A DNA stretch of 64,000 bases from Microbulbifer sp. SAOS-129_SWC (lineage in GTDB: Bacteria; Pseudomonadota; Gammaproteobacteria; Pseudomonadales; Cellvibrionaceae), in NCBI RefSeq assembly GCF_039696035.1, contig NZ_CP155567.1, positions 372,001 through 436,000 on the forward strand, written 5' to 3'. This document shows positions 35,700 to 45,366 of the stretch, piece by piece (the stretch's first letter is position 1; every line of letters starts with the position of its first letter). Position numbers and translations under genes: made by a program. Below the pieces are notes generated by a model. That model was not told where the DNA came from. It saw only the letters and a list, made by a program, of their open reading frames with translations, and did no database searches.

Positions 35700-37571
35700 A
35701 TGCTCACCTGCCCCAGAACCGGCGCCGCGATCGAGTGGAGCCAACTGATCAAAAGCGGCAACCGCCTGTTTATCGGCTCCAACGCCGCCGTTCCCAATGC
35801 GCTGATGGCCGACCTGATCGCCAACAGCCGCGGTCTGCACGATATCGAGGTCACCCATATCCAGACGCTGGGGGACAACGTCTGGGCGGAGCGCCGCTAC
35901 AGCGAGCTGTTCAAGGTCAACGCGCTGTTTATCGGCGGCGCCAATGTGCGCGAGGCCATCGCCGAGGGCCGCGCCGACTACACCCCCTGTTTCCTGTCGG
36001 AAATACCGCAGCTGTTTCGCGAACACGTATTGCCGCTCGACGTGGCGCTGGTCATGGTCGGGCCACCGGATGAATTCGGCTACTGTTCCCTCGGGGTCAG
36101 CGTCGATGTGGTGTCCGCTGCAGTGCGCGCCGCGCGCGTCGTCGTTGCGCAGATCAATCCGCATATGCCGCGCACCTGCGGCCACAGCTTTATTCACCGC
36201 GACCAGATCCAGGCGTGGATGGAGTGTGCCGAGGAACTGCCGGAGCGGCCGCTGCCGGAGCTGGATCCGGTCACCGAACAGGTGGGCCAGTATGTCTCAC
36301 TGCTGGTGGAGAACGGCGCAACCCTGCAGCTGGGTGTCGGCCGCATCTCCGCCGCGGTGTTGCGCTACCTGGGCAATCACCGCGACCTGGGGGTGCACAG
36401 TGAGACTATCTCCGACGGCATCATGGACCTGATGAAAAGCGGGGTGATCAACAACCGCAAGAAAACCTTTCACCGCGGCAAGGTGGTGACCAGTTTCTGC
36501 ATCGGCACCCGCGCGCTGTACGACTTTGTCGACGGCAATCCGCATATCGAGTTCTACCCGGCAGAGCACGTCAATTCGCCCACGCGTATCGCCCGCAACG
36601 ACAAGATGGTGTCGATCAACGGCGCCATCGAGGTGGACCTGACCGGCCAGGTGGTATCTGACTCGATCGGCCGCAGGTTTTACAGCGGTATCGGCGGCCA
36701 GGTGGATTTTATCCGCGGCGCGGCGCTGAGCCGCGGCGGCCGCCCGGTGATCGCGCTACCTGCCACCACCCGCGATGGCAAGCGTTCGCGCATAGTGCCG
36801 ACCCTGGCCCCCGGCGGCGGCGTGGTGACCTCGCGCGGCCATGTGCACTATGTAGTGACCGAGTACGGGATCGCCGCACTGCACGGCAAAAGTATTCGCG
36901 AGCGCGCGCTGGAACTGATCCGCATCGCCCACCCGCAGTTTCGCCGGGAACTGCTGAATGAAGTGCGCAAGTTCTACTGGGTGCCGGAATACCAGGAACA
37001 GGCGCCGACATCGGTACCGGAGCTGGGGCCGGTGGAGGAGAGGCACTATACGTTTGACGGTATCCGCTACACGCTGCGCCCGCTGCGCCCCGCCGACGAA
37101 CGCCGGCTGCAGGAGTTCTTCTACACCCACAATAAAGAAACCCTGCTGATGCGCTACAACCACCACGTAACGCAGATGTCGCGGGAGAAATCCTGCAGCC
37201 TGGTCAGCGTCGACCAGCAGCGCGACCTGGCGCTGTGCTTCACCGACCGCGACAAGGGCGCCGAGGTGATCCAGGGGGTGGGGCGCTACTACTACAACGA
37301 GGCCGACAATAGTTGTGAGGTCGCCTTCGTGATCAAGGAGAGCCGCCGCGGCCGCGGTATCGCCACGGCATTGCTGCAGGAGTTGGAAACCATCGCGCGC
37401 CGCCGCGGTATCGAGCGAATGTTTGCCTGCGTGCGCCGCGACAACCACCCGATGCTGGCGGTATTCGAGCATCGCGGCTTCCAGATCGCACCCGGTGCCG
37501 ATATGGACGAGGTCTACCTGACCCTGGATCTATCCAGGCCAGATAATGGCGGCGGGCCGTCGCCGGCCTGA
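35700..37571 (+). CDS. Acetyl-CoA hydrolase/CoA-transferase fused to a GNAT acetyltransferase
   Basis: The 623 residues hold two enzymes. Residues ~1-430 are a class I CoA-transferase of the acetyl-CoA hydrolase / 4-hydroxybutyrate CoA-transferase type, with LGVGRISAAVLRYL, VHSETISDGIMDLMKSGV and the signature RRFYSGIGGQVDFIRGA followed by GGRPVIALPAT. Residues ~455-615 are a GNAT domain: RPLRPADERRLQEFF, then the acetyl-CoA-binding ESRRGRGIATALLQELE and NHPMLAVFEHRGF. This resembles the architecture of Pat-type lysine acetyltransferases, where a CoA-enzyme domain is fused to GNAT, but the large domain differs. Downstream lie a deacetylase-fold gene (38-bp gap) and acs. It may transfer acetyl groups to proteins or metabolites; the acceptor is unknown. 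Confidence 0.88.
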   Translation: MLTCPRTGAAIEWSQLIKSGNRLFIGSNAAVPNALMADLIANSRGLHDIEVTHIQTLGDNVWAERRYSELFKVNALFIGGANVREAIAEGRADYTPCFLSEIPQLFREHVLPLDVALVMVGPPDEFGYCSLGVSVDVVSAAVRAARVVVAQINPHMPRTCGHSFIHRDQIQAWMECAEELPERPLPELDPVTEQVGQYVSLLVENGATLQLGVGRISAAVLRYLGNHRDLGVHSETISDGIMDLMKSGVINNRKKTFHRGKVVTSFCIGTRALYDFVDGNPHIEFYPAEHVNSPTRIARNDKMVSINGAIEVDLTGQVVSDSIGRRFYSGIGGQVDFIRGAALSRGGRPVIALPATTRDGKRSRIVPTLAPGGGVVTSRGHVHYVVTEYGIAALHGKSIRERALELIRIAHPQFRRELLNEVRKFYWVPEYQEQAPTSVPELGPVEERHYTFDGIRYTLRPLRPADERRLQEFFYTHNKETLLMRYNHHVTQMSREKSCSLVSVDQQRDLALCFTDRDKGAEVIQGVGRYYYNEADNSCEVAFVIKESRRGRGIATALLQELETIARRRGIERMFACVRRDNHPMLAVFEHRGFQIAPGADMDEVYLTLDLSRPDNGGGPSPA

Positions 37572-37609
37572 CGGGTTACACTGACGCGAATAACAAACGG
37601 GAAATCCGC

Positions 37610-38533
37610 ATGTCCATCGGTTTTATTTCCAGCCCCGCCTGCGCCGGCCACAATATGGGCGACGAGCACCCGGAGAGTCCGGCGCGCCTCAGCGCGATTC
37701 ACGATCAGCTGCTGAGCAGCGGTCTCGATTTCGTGCTGCGCCACTTTGACGCCCCCGCGGCGTCCCGCGCGCAACTGGAACTGGTGCACGACGCGGACTA
37801 TGTCGAGTCGATCTTCGCGCGCGCGCCGCAGCAGGGCATCGAGCGGCTGGACGAGGATACCTGCATGAATCCCGGCTCCCTCGACGCCGCGCTGCACGCC
37901 GCCGGTGCGGCGGTGTCGGCGGTGGACCGGGTCATGGCCGGCGAGGTGCCGGCGGCGTTCTGCGCCGTGCGCCCCCCGGGTCACCACGCCGAGCACGATA
38001 AAGCCATGGGCTTCTGCCTGTTCAACAATATCGCCATCGCCGCCGCCCACGCCCGTAAACACTACGGCCTGGAGCGGATCGCAATCGTCGATTTCGATGT
38101 GCACCACGGCAACGGCACCGAGGATTTCGTCAAGGGGCGCGACGGCTACCTGCTCTGTTCGAGTTTCCAGTCGCCGTTCTACCCGTTCACCGGCACCGGC
38201 GACCTGCCCGACAACATCATCAATTCGCCATTGGATGCGGGTGCCGGCGGCGCCGAGCTGAAGCGGGTGGTGGAGGAGCGCTGGCTGCCGGCGCTGGAGC
38301 AGTTCCGCCCGCAGCTGCTGTGCATTTCCGCCGGCTTTGATGGCCACGTCGAAGACGCCATGGCGCAGCTGCGTTTCACCGAGGACGACTACCGCTGGAT
38401 TACCGATGTGATGCATGAGCTGGCCGGACGCCACGCGGATGGCCGCATCGTGTCGTGTCTGGAGGGGGGCTATGCGCTCAGCGCGCTCGGGCGCAGCGTG
38501 GTGGCGCACCTGAAGGGGTTGATTGGCAGCTGA
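37610..38533 (+). CDS. Histone deacetylase-fold amidohydrolase
   Basis: Zinc-dependent deacetylase of the arginase/HDAC fold, 307 residues. Active-site motifs are complete: RPPGHHAEHDKAMGFCLFNN (His125/His126), DFDVHHGNGTEDF (zinc ligands Asp163 and His165), SAGFDGH and the C-terminal EGGYALSALG. Bacterial members remove acetyl groups from acetylpolyamines, acetoin-type substrates or protein lysines; which applies is not readable. It follows the GNAT fusion by 38 bp on the same strand, pairing an acetyltransferase with a deacetylase, and acs lies 0.9 kb on. Confidence 0.93.
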   Translation: MSIGFISSPACAGHNMGDEHPESPARLSAIHDQLLSSGLDFVLRHFDAPAASRAQLELVHDADYVESIFARAPQQGIERLDEDTCMNPGSLDAALHAAGAAVSAVDRVMAGEVPAAFCAVRPPGHHAEHDKAMGFCLFNNIAIAAAHARKHYGLERIAIVDFDVHHGNGTEDFVKGRDGYLLCSSFQSPFYPFTGTGDLPDNIINSPLDAGAGGAELKRVVEERWLPALEQFRPQLLCISAGFDGHVEDAMAQLRFTEDDYRWITDVMHELAGRHADGRIVSCLEGGYALSALGRSVVAHLKGLIGS

Positions 38534-38612
38534 CCGTGTCTCGCTGGCGAGGGCTCGTTGGTTGTCGGTGAGCCACTTGCAGAGGCTTTGCTCGCGGAGC
38601 TGGGCGGCCATT

Positions 38613-38755
38613 CACCAGGGCGGGTATTTCGAAATGGGCCAGGCGCCCCCCCTTAAATACATCCCTGTAAGCTCCGGCGGCGACTTTCCGGCCGTTCCTC
38701 GCATTCACGGCGCCTTCGGCCCTGTCGCCGACGGTTCGAAATACCCGCCCTGGTG
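38613..38755. repeat. 143-bp palindromic (MITE-like) intergenic element
   Basis: Perfect 21-bp terminal inverted repeats: 38613-38633 (CACCAGGGCGGGTATTTCGA + A) and 38735-38755. Imperfect inner complementarity continues the palindrome (GGGCC.GGCGCC near 38636-38646 with GGCGCC..GGCCC near 38710-38722). The centre carries AAATACATCCCTGTAAGCTC. It fills most of the gap between the deacetylase gene and the cupin gene. No ORF or target duplication is evident. Confidence 0.75.
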
Positions 38756-38823
38756 CTTCGCCTTCGATTCGGGCTGCTGGACTTCGTTGCCACTTTGGAG
38801 AGTCTGTCCGGCTGACGAATATA

Positions 38824-39177
38824 TTATTCTTCGTAAATCGCGTAAAACTTCTTCACGCTGCCGAGCGTCTCCCAGCTGCCCTCGAAGCCGGCCGGAATAC
38901 AGAAGGCGTCGCCGGTGGTCACGCGCTCGCGGTGGCCGTCCGCATCGGTGATGATCGCCTCGCCATCGATGATGTAGCAGAACTCGTCCTCGCTGTAAGA
39001 CAGCGTCCATTTGCCCGCGTCCGACGACCAGACCCCGCAGAAGAAATTCTCCTTCGCATTGGTGAAGAAGTGCTCGGTCAGCTGCTGTGGCCGGCCCGCC
39101 AGCAGTTTTTCCTCCGCTACCGGGCCGCGCTCGATTTCGCCGCGCCCGGCGACCATCCGCAACAATTTTGTTGCCAT
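38824..39177 (-). CDS. Small cupin-domain protein (DUF861/EutQ-like)
   Basis: A single cupin barrel of 117 residues. Typical strands are WTLSYSEDEFCYIIDGEAII (cupin motif 1 region with acidic residues replacing some His ligands) and GDAFCIPAGFEGSWETLGSVKKFYAIY (motif 2, with the W-E-T-L-K signature of the DUF861 group). GGAGG six bases before the ATG supports the start. It faces the deacetylase gene across the palindromic element and is divergent from acs. The ligand is unknown; sugar, amine or ureidoglycolate-type small molecules are known for relatives. Confidence 0.85.
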   Translation of the reverse strand: MATKLLRMVAGRGEIERGPVAEEKLLAGRPQQLTEHFFTNAKENFFCGVWSSDAGKWTLSYSEDEFCYIIDGEAIITDADGHRERVTTGDAFCIPAGFEGSWETLGSVKKFYAIYEE

Positions 39178-39319
39178 CTTGAACCTCCTAAAAATGTGAT
39201 CACTTTTGTTGTGGGACCATTGTGCCCGCTCAGACCGAAATTGGCATCTGATTCTGTTGCGACGCTGGGAAATCGGTAGGACAGCGGGTTAATATGAAAT
39301 GATAGTCAGGTTGACAGCG

Positions 39320-39349
39320 TTGTCATTCTGGCGACGTCGATGTTATAAC
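39320..39349 (+). promoter_or_regulatory. Candidate acs promoter with overlapping dyad
   Basis: TTGTCA (39320-39325), an 18-bp spacer and TATAAC (39344-39349). A TGACA-gcgt-TGTCA... dyad (39312-39325) overlaps the -35, a plausible operator. The acs ribosome site GGGAG lies just before the ATG. Confidence 0.55.
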
Positions 39350-39417
39350 AGAATTTATGGCTCTATCGTGGCGCCTCCCCGGGCGCCTGCCAGATAATTC
39401 TAATAAGGGAGAAAACG

Positions 39418-41355
<1,938 letters not shown>

Positions 41356-41372
41356 TTTAGCACCCTGTGATG

Positions 41373-41412
41373 CAGCGCGTTGCCCCGCCTCAGGGCGGGG
41401 CAACGCGCTGTT
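41373..41412 (+). terminator. Strong hairpin after acs
   Basis: A perfect 17-bp stem: 41373-41389 (CAGCGCGTTGCCCCGCC) with 41394-41410, loop TCAG. Only two T follow, so termination may need help, but the fold itself is very stable. Confidence 0.75.
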
Positions 41413-41543
41413 GCCTGTGCAGGGAAGCACAATCCCGCCTGCCCAATAGACGTCCCCTTCCCAGCGCGCATAGCGCCCCTTTTCAGTGCAGAACTTTCCG
41501 GCTCCGTGTAAAATCATTCGCGGTTCTCATGGAGTAGAGTTCT

Positions 41544-42128
41544 ATGCAGCAGTACCTGCAAGCCTGCGCGATCATCGACTGGCGCGATGACGCGATTGTT
41601 TCCACCGCACAGCGACTGGCTGCCGGTAGCGCCGATAGGGAAACGACTGCGCGCCGCTGTTTCGAATTTGTCCGCGACGAAATACCACACAGCTGGGATC
41701 TTCAACGAAACCCGGTGACCTGCCGCGCTTCCGATGTACTGCGCCATAAAACCGGATTCTGCTACGCCAAGAGCCACCTGCTTGCCGCGCTGCTGCGCGC
41801 CAACACAATCCCGGCCGGGCTCTGCTACCAGCGCCTGTTGCTGGATTCCGAACAACACCGCTACTGCCTGCATGGCCTCAATGCCGTCCACCTGCCGGAA
41901 CATGGCTGGGTGCGTATCGATGCGCGGGGCAACAGCGGCAGTATTTCCGCACAGTTTGTGCCGCCGCAGGAAAAGCTGGCCTTCCCGGTGCGCGGTGCAG
42001 GCGAGGCGGATCTGCCCAACATCTATACCGAGCCTCTGCCGGTGGTGGTCGAGGCTCTGCAGCGTGCAGGAGATATTTATCAGCTGGCCGGGCAGTTGCC
42101 CGACCTGCAGCCCGCTACTTGCGGATAA
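41544..42128 (+). CDS. Transglutaminase-like cysteine protease-fold protein
   Basis: A 194-residue cytoplasmic protein of the transglutaminase-like superfamily. The triad is traceable: Cys in KTGFCYAKSHLLAALLR, His in YCLHGLNAVHL and Asp in WVRIDARGN, with the preceding FEFVRDEIPHSWDL typical of microbial members. No signal peptide. Relatives act as proteases, amidases or deamidases, so the chemistry is uncertain. Its stop is 36 bp before the TlpA-like gene; whether they are co-transcribed is unclear. Confidence 0.85.
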   Translation: MQQYLQACAIIDWRDDAIVSTAQRLAAGSADRETTARRCFEFVRDEIPHSWDLQRNPVTCRASDVLRHKTGFCYAKSHLLAALLRANTIPAGLCYQRLLLDSEQHRYCLHGLNAVHLPEHGWVRIDARGNSGSISAQFVPPQEKLAFPVRGAGEADLPNIYTEPLPVVVEALQRAGDIYQLAGQLPDLQPATCG

Positions 42129-42164
42129 GGATTTTTATTTAAAAATGTTTACGGAGAAACCTGG

Positions 42165-43103
42165 ATGAAACCTTTAAGCGCCGCTCTGGCTCACATGTTT
42201 TTACTCGCGGCTCTGCTGATGCCGACACTTGCATCCGCCGCCAATATTCCCGATGCACTGCAGCAGATCCCGTTCCCGCTGATCTCCGGTGATTCGGTAA
42301 AACTGGCGGATTACCGCGGCGACAAGCCGGTCTACGTCAAGTTCTGGGCCAGCTGGTGCAAGCCGTGCATGAAACAGATGGCGCATTTCGAGAAGGTGCA
42401 GCAGGAGTACGGCGATACGATCCAGGTGATCAGTGTCAACCTGGGCATCAATGACGACCTGGAGTCGGTACGCGCGACCATAAAAAAATTCGGCCTGACG
42501 ATGCCTACGGCCATCGACAGGAATGGCCGCCTGGCAGAGGCGTTTCATTTTATCGGCACGCCGTACCATCTGCTGTTCGACCGCAATCTGAACCTGGTGC
42601 ATGTCGGGCACAAGGCCAGCGCGGAACTGGACAACAAGATTGCGCTGCTGTCGCGTACCGAGCCGGTGGATCAACTGGACAGCGCGGTGCTCGACGATGG
42701 CGCAGCCGATCTGCAGCTGTCGCTGGATGACGGCAAGGTGCACGGACTGCTGTTTACCGCCAGCTGGTGCGACTGGTATCTGCAGGACACCCGCCCGCAG
42801 GTGTCGCGCGCCTGTGCCCGCGCACCGCGGGAACTGGCGCGCCTGCGCAACAACTATCCACAGGTGCAATGGCGCACGGTACTGTCGCGGCTGTGGACAA
42901 CGGACAAAGACCTGCAGGCCTACCGCAAAAAATATGCGGTCAGCGGTGCACTGGATATCGATGCCAGCAACCGGCTGTTTTTGCACTACGGTGTGCGCAA
43001 TTACCCCACCCTGGTATTGATCCGCGATGGCAAGGAGTTGTACCGCACCAGTGATCTGGCAGACGTCGAGATCCCTGCGCGGCTGGCACAACAGTCACTC
43101 TGA
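42165..43103 (+). CDS. Periplasmic TlpA-like protein with two thioredoxin-fold domains
   Basis: Signal peptide (MFLLAALLMPTLASA) then a TlpA/ResA-like redoxin domain (about 28-160) with active-site FWASWCKPCMK and the cis-Pro loop GTPYHLLFD, expected to reduce or isomerise thiols in the periplasm. A second thioredoxin-like domain (about 180-305) has the pattern LLFTASWCDWYLQDTRP: the CxxC is lost, leaving one Cys in that place plus Cys in SRACARAP, while the YPTLVLIRDGKELYR cis-Pro end is kept. The second domain therefore is probably regulatory, structural or a mono-thiol enzyme. Total length 312. Confidence 0.87.
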   Translation: MKPLSAALAHMFLLAALLMPTLASAANIPDALQQIPFPLISGDSVKLADYRGDKPVYVKFWASWCKPCMKQMAHFEKVQQEYGDTIQVISVNLGINDDLESVRATIKKFGLTMPTAIDRNGRLAEAFHFIGTPYHLLFDRNLNLVHVGHKASAELDNKIALLSRTEPVDQLDSAVLDDGAADLQLSLDDGKVHGLLFTASWCDWYLQDTRPQVSRACARAPRELARLRNNYPQVQWRTVLSRLWTTDKDLQAYRKKYAVSGALDIDASNRLFLHYGVRNYPTLVLIRDGKELYRTSDLADVEIPARLAQQSL

Positions 43104-43125
43104 TCCCGGCCGTCGCGGTCGGGCG

Positions 43126-43163
43126 CTTCGCCGAATTTGTCGCCGGACAGAATTTCGGCGAAG
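43126..43163. repeat. Inverted repeat after the TlpA-like gene
   Basis: CTTCGCCGAA (43126-43135) pairs with TTCGGCGAAG (43154-43163) over an 18-nt loop. No T-run follows, so it may be a weak terminator or transcript-stabilising hairpin. Confidence 0.5.
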
Positions 43164-43228
43164 ATGGGGGCCGGTTCGCGGGCGCCCGCCCGCGGCCATC
43201 CAGCAGAACAACAATAACGGAGCACTTC

Positions 43229-43741
43229 ATGCACATCTTCAAATGGCTCGCCGCCGCGGCCGTGGCGCTCAGCGCCGCCTGTAGCTATGCCGAGCAGGCT
43301 ACCCCACAGAAAGACATTACCCCGAAGGAGGAGGTCGCTGCGGTGGTGGAAAGTTTCCGCCAGGCGATAATCGACAAGGACGAGAAAACCTTCGTCAATC
43401 TGTTCTTCGATCAGAGCGTTAACTGGATGAGTGTCAATGGCGCCAGGCGCAGCGGTTCACTGCCGAGCCAGTCGGGCATCAATATTGGCAGTTATCGCGG
43501 ACTGATCGGCTGGCTGGTATCCACCGATGTGAAGGCCGAGGAGAAATTCAGGGATGTGCATATCATGACCGATGGCGAAATTGCCTCGGTGCATTTCAAG
43601 TACAGCTTCTATGAGGGTGACTACAAGCACAACTGGGGGGATGAGTCCTGGCAGCTGATGAAAACTGCCGACGGCTGGAAGATCGTATCGGTGATCTATT
43701 CCATCGTGGACAATCCACAGCCGAACGAGAAGGAAAGCTGA
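43229..43741 (+). CDS. Secreted SnoaL/NTF2-like protein
   Basis: A 170-residue protein with a signal peptide (WLAAAAVALSAACSYA; the Cys could also make it a lipoprotein, but no canonical lipobox is clear). The mature part is a cone-shaped NTF2 fold: VVESFRQAIIDKDEKTFVNLF, VHFKYSFYEGDYKHNWGDESW and WQLMKTADGWKIVSVIYSI are the usual helix and strands. Such domains bind small molecules or catalyse isomerisations; no active-site set is recognisable. GGAG about 9 bases upstream of the ATG. Confidence 0.8.
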   Translation: MHIFKWLAAAAVALSAACSYAEQATPQKDITPKEEVAAVVESFRQAIIDKDEKTFVNLFFDQSVNWMSVNGARRSGSLPSQSGINIGSYRGLIGWLVSTDVKAEEKFRDVHIMTDGEIASVHFKYSFYEGDYKHNWGDESWQLMKTADGWKIVSVIYSIVDNPQPNEKES

Positions 43742-43789
43742 GCGGTAAGACCGCTGCACAAATAACTCGCAGATGGAGACCCGCAGGCG

Positions 43790-44206
43790 TTGAACGAACT
43801 TCAGTATCTGTGTGAGCACTACCGCTTCAACGCCGAACAGCGCTTGAAGGGCTTCAATTTCTTTGTCGTGCTGACGATGTTCGCCGAGGGCGGCATCTTC
43901 ACCGCGGTGGAGCAGGACTTCAATCCGCTGATCCTGGCCCTGCTGGGTGGCTTTGTCGTAATACTGTCGGCGGTATTCTGGCTGGTGGATGCGCGCAGCC
44001 GCCAGCTGTTGAGCCTGGCGGTGCCGGGCCTGAAGCGGCTGGAGGGGGGGCTGCCGGAGCACTGCCGCGTGTTTGTCCGCGACAGTGCCCAGCGCGGCTT
44101 CTTCGCCCGCTATACATTTGCGTTTCGCACGCTGCTGATCGCGCAGTTTATCTTCGGTACCGGTGTCGCCTGCTACGGCCTTTACAGTTGGTTTTTTATT
44201 CCATGA
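43790..44206 (+). CDS. Small three-helix membrane protein of unknown function
   Basis: A 138-residue protein with three hydrophobic helices: FNFFVVLTMFAEGGIFTAV, LALLGGFVVILSAVFWLV and LLIAQFIFGTGVACYGLYSWFF. The conserved-looking N-terminal HYRFNAEQRLKGFNFF precedes the first. I do not recognise the family. It begins with TTG; ATGGAGAC about 10 bases upstream is the only ribosome-site candidate. The stop overlaps the next ATG as ATGA, so the two proteins are probably translationally coupled. Confidence 0.65.
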   Translation: MNELQYLCEHYRFNAEQRLKGFNFFVVLTMFAEGGIFTAVEQDFNPLILALLGGFVVILSAVFWLVDARSRQLLSLAVPGLKRLEGGLPEHCRVFVRDSAQRGFFARYTFAFRTLLIAQFIFGTGVACYGLYSWFFIP

Positions 44207-44805
44207 GTCACGATGAACTGGGCACCCGGCTGCCCACACTGGACGGCGATGGCCTGCAGTTGCGCTGGCTGACTGAGGCCGACCTGCCGGCTTTGATGTC
44301 AATCTTTTCCAATCCGGAAGTCATGCGCTTTATGGCGCGGGAGCCGTTAACGTCACCGGCGGCAGCGGAGGAGTTCCTGCTGTCGATTCAGCAGGGCTTC
44401 CTGTCCGGCAACCTGTATCAGTGGGGAATCGAGCGCGCCGGCGTCATCATTGGCACCTGTACGCTGGCGGGCATCGATCGCGGTAACCGCCACGCCGAGA
44501 TCGGCTTTGCGCTCGGGCGCGAATACTGGGGGCAGGGGCTGATACTGCGCGCGCTGCCGGCGGTGATCGAGTTTGCTTTCACCCGCCTGCAGCTGCACCG
44601 CATCGGCGCCGATGCCGATCCGCGCAACGCGGCCTCGATCCGGGTGCTGGAAAAACTCGGCTTCCAGCGCGAGGGATTGTTGCGCGAATGCTATTTCCAT
44701 ATGGGCGAGATCCAGGATGCGGCACTGTTGGGGCTGCTGCAGCGGGACTGGGTGCAGTCTCCTTATGCGTCTGTCGCATCCGCCACTTCCGGTAGCGCCA
44801 AATAG
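44203..44805 (+). CDS. GNAT acetyltransferase (RimJ/RimL type)
   Basis: A 200-residue N-acetyltransferase of the Acetyltransf_3 group, which acetylates N-terminal or small-molecule amines with acetyl-CoA. The fold is clear: LRWLTEADLPALMSIFSNPEVMRFM, WGIERAGVIIGTCTLAG, the acetyl-CoA loop GREYWGQGLILRALPAVIEF and the terminal RNAASIRVLEKLGFQREGLL. ATG 44203 sits in an ATGA overlap with the membrane-protein gene; a TTG at 44188 would add five residues and break the overlap. Substrate unknown. Ends before the deoxyinosine glycosylase (9-bp gap). Confidence 0.9.
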   Translation: MSHDELGTRLPTLDGDGLQLRWLTEADLPALMSIFSNPEVMRFMAREPLTSPAAAEEFLLSIQQGFLSGNLYQWGIERAGVIIGTCTLAGIDRGNRHAEIGFALGREYWGQGLILRALPAVIEFAFTRLQLHRIGADADPRNAASIRVLEKLGFQREGLLRECYFHMGEIQDAALLGLLQRDWVQSPYASVASATSGSAK

Positions 44806-44814
44806 CGCCGTTAA

Positions 44815-45321
44815 ATGACCACTGTGCACAGCTTTGCGCCCATTGCTGCCACCGACGCGACGCGCCTGGTGCTGGGCTCGATGCCCGGTATTGCCTCGCT
44901 GCGCGCACAGCAGTATTACGCCCATCCGCGCAATGCGTTCTGGCCGATTATTGCCGCGCTGTTCGACCTGCCCGCCGGCCTCGACTACCGCCAGCGCTGT
45001 GCACACTTGCGTGCGCAGCGGGTTGCGTTGTGGGATGTATTGCACACCTGTACCCGCAGCGGCAGCCTCGACAGCGCAATTGCAGCGGACTCGATTGTGC
45101 CCAACGATTTTGCCGGCTTTTTCGCCCGCCACAGGGCGATCGAGCGAGTCTATTTCAATGGCGCCAAGGCCGAGCAGCTGTACCGGCGCCACGTGCAGCC
45201 GACCCTGCCGGCGCGCTGGGCGGCACTGCCCCTCAGTCGACTGCCATCCACCAGCCCCGCCCACGCCGGCATGCCCTTTGCCGAAAAACTGGCACAATGG
45301 CACGGCATTGCGCGGGCGTGA
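44815..45321 (+). CDS. DNA-deoxyinosine glycosylase (UDG family 6-like)
   Basis: Removes deaminated bases, chiefly hypoxanthine, from DNA to start base-excision repair. The UDG fold is recognised by LVLGSMPGIASLRAQQYYAH (motif 1 with the GSMPG loop), PRNAFWPIIAALF, ALWDVLHTC and SRLPSTSPAHAG (leucine-loop region). Length (168 aa) fits this family. It follows the GNAT gene by 9 bp and is followed by an amino-acid permease after 45 bp; no functional link is apparent. Confidence 0.9.
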   Translation: MTTVHSFAPIAATDATRLVLGSMPGIASLRAQQYYAHPRNAFWPIIAALFDLPAGLDYRQRCAHLRAQRVALWDVLHTCTRSGSLDSAIAADSIVPNDFAGFFARHRAIERVYFNGAKAEQLYRRHVQPTLPARWAALPLSRLPSTSPAHAGMPFAEKLAQWHGIARA

Positions 45322-45366
45322 CAGGTGACGTCAGGTTGTCATAAAAAACCAGGAGACCGATAGCGA

